This document shows positions 62,302 to 64,000 of a DNA stretch of 64,000 nucleotides, piece after piece. Numbering within the stretch: the stretch's first letter is position 1; every line of letters starts with the position of its first letter. The position numbers and the translations under genes were made by a program. Origin of the DNA: Dryocola clanedunensis (GTDB lineage Bacteria > Pseudomonadota > Gammaproteobacteria > Enterobacterales > Enterobacteriaceae); NCBI RefSeq assembly GCF_025215155.1, contig NZ_JALHAM010000115.1; one strand, given 5' to 3'. The notes beneath the pieces are model-generated. The model was not told the DNA's origin. It saw nothing but the letters and a program-made list of their open reading frames with translations, and searched no databases.

Positions 62302-63300
62302 TTAATTAAGCTGCATTAATATTTCGGCTCGAGCAGTAAAGTTTCCGCTCGTAGGGTGGGTCGTTGAAATCGGGAACAAAACTGCCTTCCAGTGAAAATT
62401 GGCGGGATCTCCGCTCATGATATTACTGATGCTTTCAGTCTGCGAACCATCTATTTTTACAATAGCATCACTTGCATTTTTGATTTTGATGCCCATACGT
62501 TCGCTATTGCCAGCGGCATCATTCACTTTTATATAACTTCCATCCGCAGAGGGGGTGTCGGTAAAAATAGATGCATTAGCTGAATAAGTGCCATAGTCTG
62601 TGCGGCAGGTCATCGCAAAATTCAGATCGCGCTCAACATTAGCCGTTAAGGTCCGTGCTGTAACCGTTTCGAAATCAATGGTTTTCGTATCGTTAAAGAC
62701 ACATGACGGGGTAGAAATGAGTTTCAACGTGCCCACTTCTAGCCTTTGCCCATAGTTTGCTGGGCTGTCAGCATTAACCCAGTTATAAGCAATTTCTTCT
62801 GCTGGAACAATAATATCTCCAAGGGGATCTTTAAGGTTGAGATTAGGAGCTGTTTTATATATTTCCACAATGAAGTAGCTACCGGCTGGATAATTTATTG
62901 AGCCTATCGGACCGTCATCAGGTCCAAAGTTGATTACAGCCTGAGAAGGAAAGTCACCGGTAGCACTGGCGTTGTTCCAGCGTACTTTGATCCCTATGCC
63001 GTCAATGTTTGTTGGGTATATTTTAGTCGATGTGTCCTGATTAATTAAATTCATTACGCTTTTACCAAATAACCCTCCATTTTCACAAAAATCAAACCAC
63101 ACTGCACTAGCTTGTCGCTGTGAGTTATAGGTCATGATTGGGTTAGTTGTATCCGAAGGCGCTGTCACATCAACTTTTATAGTATCTCCAGGAATAGTAA
63201 GTGTTGATAGTGGTGCCCCCCTTGCTGACCAGGTGCATTGAGCTTCCGCGTTATTTATCACAACAATAATCAATGCCAGCAGTAGTAACCGAATAGACAT
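62302..63300 (-). CDS. Secreted fimbrial-adhesin-like protein
   Basis: A 332-aa exported protein. The signal peptide ends near residue 20 (AEA). The N-terminal domain (about 21-190) is beta-rich with Cys22 and Cys72. The C-terminal domain (about 195-332) has the FimA-like pilin layout: Cys200 and Cys232 spaced 32 apart, with FETVTARTL and DLNFAMTC, and a final beta strand (FTARAEILMQLN). This is the two-domain shape of tip adhesins, yet no chaperone or usher gene is present. ATG 63300 is 2 nt past the tssA stop with AGGGAG before it; GTG 63306 is the alternative. Confidence 0.75.
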   Translation of the reverse strand: MSIRLLLLALIIVVINNAEAQCTWSARGAPLSTLTIPGDTIKVDVTAPSDTTNPIMTYNSQRQASAVWFDFCENGGLFGKSVMNLINQDTSTKIYPTNIDGIGIKVRWNNASATGDFPSQAVINFGPDDGPIGSINYPAGSYFIVEIYKTAPNLNLKDPLGDIIVPAEEIAYNWVNADSPANYGQRLEVGTLKLISTPSCVFNDTKTIDFETVTARTLTANVERDLNFAMTCRTDYGTYSANASIFTDTPSADGSYIKVNDAAGNSERMGIKIKNASDAIVKIDGSQTESISNIMSGDPANFHWKAVLFPISTTHPTSGNFTARAEILMQLN

Positions 63301-63302
63301 TT

Positions 63303-63873
63303 TCACTCTCCCTCCATGGACAGTTGAGTAATCATCTCTGAGGAAATCATTTTTGTTAACGCTGAAAAACTCATACCGGCTGTTTTTTCCGCGAAGCTAA
63401 GAAGAAGGATAACTGGGCTACTTGGCTCAGTCTTTTCATACCAGGCTCGCACTTCGCGCAGCCGTGATAGCGCATCAATGCGTGATTCAATGATGCCCGG
63501 GATCGTCGACGGGCGAACAGGTGTCTTACCAGGTAGCTGGGGGGATTCCGCTGGTTCTTCTACCCCCTCATTTTCCTGCTCAATCACATGTTCGTCTTCT
63601 ATGTGCTCGATTTCCGGGGTTTGTTTTGGGACAGCCGCTGGATCCGAAGCGAACAAACATAAAATGCCTTTAAGGCGGGCGAAGTCGGGAGCGTCTTCAC
63701 CAAGTGATGTTTCAAGCAGGCTTATAATACCTTCAAGCGTCTGCGCTGCCTGCTGCAAAGAGAGGAGGGTGGCATCGGCCTGTTCTTCCCAATGTTGCTT
63801 GAGTAAATGGAGGCTGGTTTGAGAAAGTGCCTCTTCGTCTCTGTTTGAAGAGTAAGCCCTCTCGTACTCTTTG
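63303..63873 (-). pseudogene. tssA: TssA (ImpA-family T6SS protein), N-terminal part lost to an IS element
   Basis: About 185 codons of the C-terminal part are left, open right up to the IS end. The ending matches the ImpA/TssA C-terminal signature: ESRIDALSRLREVRAWYEKT, then EPSSPV, then SFSALTKMI near the end. TssA is the baseplate/tail cap organiser of the T6SS. The frame contains only internal start codons (such as TTG 63758), and the ImpA_N domain is not in the window. Unless the rest lies beyond the element, the gene is broken, and with it probably apparatus function. Confidence 0.8.
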
Positions 63874-64000
63874 TGTAGTGGTCAACAAAAACTGGCCACC
63901 ACTTTAGAGTTTTTCCAGTATCGATTTTCCGATTCGTTGGGGGGTAACCCGCCGTTATATTCATGCGGCCTGAGCGCGCTGTAATACCCAACGATATAAT
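63874..64000 (-). mobile_element. End of an IS3-family insertion sequence (continues past the window)
   Basis: The junction is placed where TGTAGTGGTCAACA begins: left of it the sequence codes for TssA, right of it for an IS3-family transposase C-terminus ending 8 nt inside the element. TG at the outer end fits the TG...CA ends of IS3 elements. The exact end could be 63872, and the target duplication cannot be seen. Confidence 0.85.
63882..64000 (-). CDS. IS3-family transposase (OrfB), C-terminal fragment
   Basis: The 38 visible residues include the DDE-transposase tail YYSALRPHEYNGGLPPNESE and end NRYWKNSKVVASFC. This is typical of the IS51/IS3-group OrfB C-terminus (Y-S-x-RPH...GG-P). The rest is beyond the window. 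The stop TGA is at 63882-63884. Confidence 0.88.
   Translation of the reverse strand, partial: YIVGYYSALRPHEYNGGLPPNESENRYWKNSKVVASFC

Noticed and set aside
62302..63300. A full chaperone-usher fimbrial operon
   Set aside because: Only one pilin-fold gene exists; neighbours are T6SS-like and a glycosyltransferase.
63722..63991. 89-codon minus-strand frame across the IS junction
   Set aside because: Out of frame with both the transposase and tssA; the correct transposase frame is 63882-64000.
1..64000. CRISPR arrays, tRNA/rRNA genes, prophage modules
   Set aside because: No regularly spaced repeats, no cloverleaf or rRNA-like stretch, no integrase or phage structural genes were seen on reading; dedicated scans were not possible.

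Overview
The window is chromosomal DNA from a member of the Enterobacteriaceae, closest in gene content and order to the Enterobacter group. Most genes can be matched from memory to E. coli K-12 orthologues with near-identical lengths, and the Enterobacter-type REP palindrome occurs at four places. I cannot fix the genus. No tRNA, rRNA or CRISPR array was seen.

Layout. 1-6.3 kb: the 3' part of bglX, then the osmF-yehYXW osmolyte ABC importer, with small convergent yohO and then mlrA. 7.3-17 kb: roxA, the SOS-controlled dinG-ybiB pair, two DUF1471 genes (ybiJ, mcbA), a flavin-reductase-like gene, rlmF and ybiO. 17-26 kb: glnHPQ with sigma54/NtrC control, dps, rhtA, ompX, opgE, and the manganese group mntS/mntR followed by ybiR. 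26-32 kb: a three-gene efflux operon (HlyD adaptor, DHA2 pump, outer-membrane lipoprotein) and an aldo-keto reductase; neither is in this place in K-12. 32-57.4 kb: an almost K-12-like series ybjI-ybjJ / rcdA, an extra MFS gene, the sigmaE sRNA RybB, ybjL, ybjM, grxA, ybjC-nfsA-rimK-ybjN, potFGHI-ybjO, rlmC, artJ, artPIQM, ybjP, ybjQ-amiD, ybjS, ybjT, ltaE.

57.4-64 kb is accessory. It is clearly more AT-rich, starts after ltaE (where K-12 has poxB) and holds a lone LuxR-type regulator converging on a tightly overlapped minus-strand operon. Read in its own direction the operon is: IS3-family element end, tssA with its 5' part missing, a secreted fimbrial-adhesin-like protein, a GlcNAc-type glycosyltransferase, a membrane protein with a C-terminal OmpA domain, and a DcrB/DUF1795 protein of the effector-chaperone type. 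This looks like the end of a type VI secretion (T6SS) cluster whose order joins a glycosyltransferase to a pilin-fold protein. It is the most unusual part of the window.

Functional themes: import of glutamine, putrescine, arginine and osmolytes; export (efflux operon, RhtA, MFS); stress response (SOS, OxyR/SoxRS-type genes, RpoS-type genes, sigmaE RybB); rRNA and ribosomal-protein modification (RlmF, RlmC, RimK, RoxA). Statements about E. coli orthologues rest on recalled family knowledge, not on a search.
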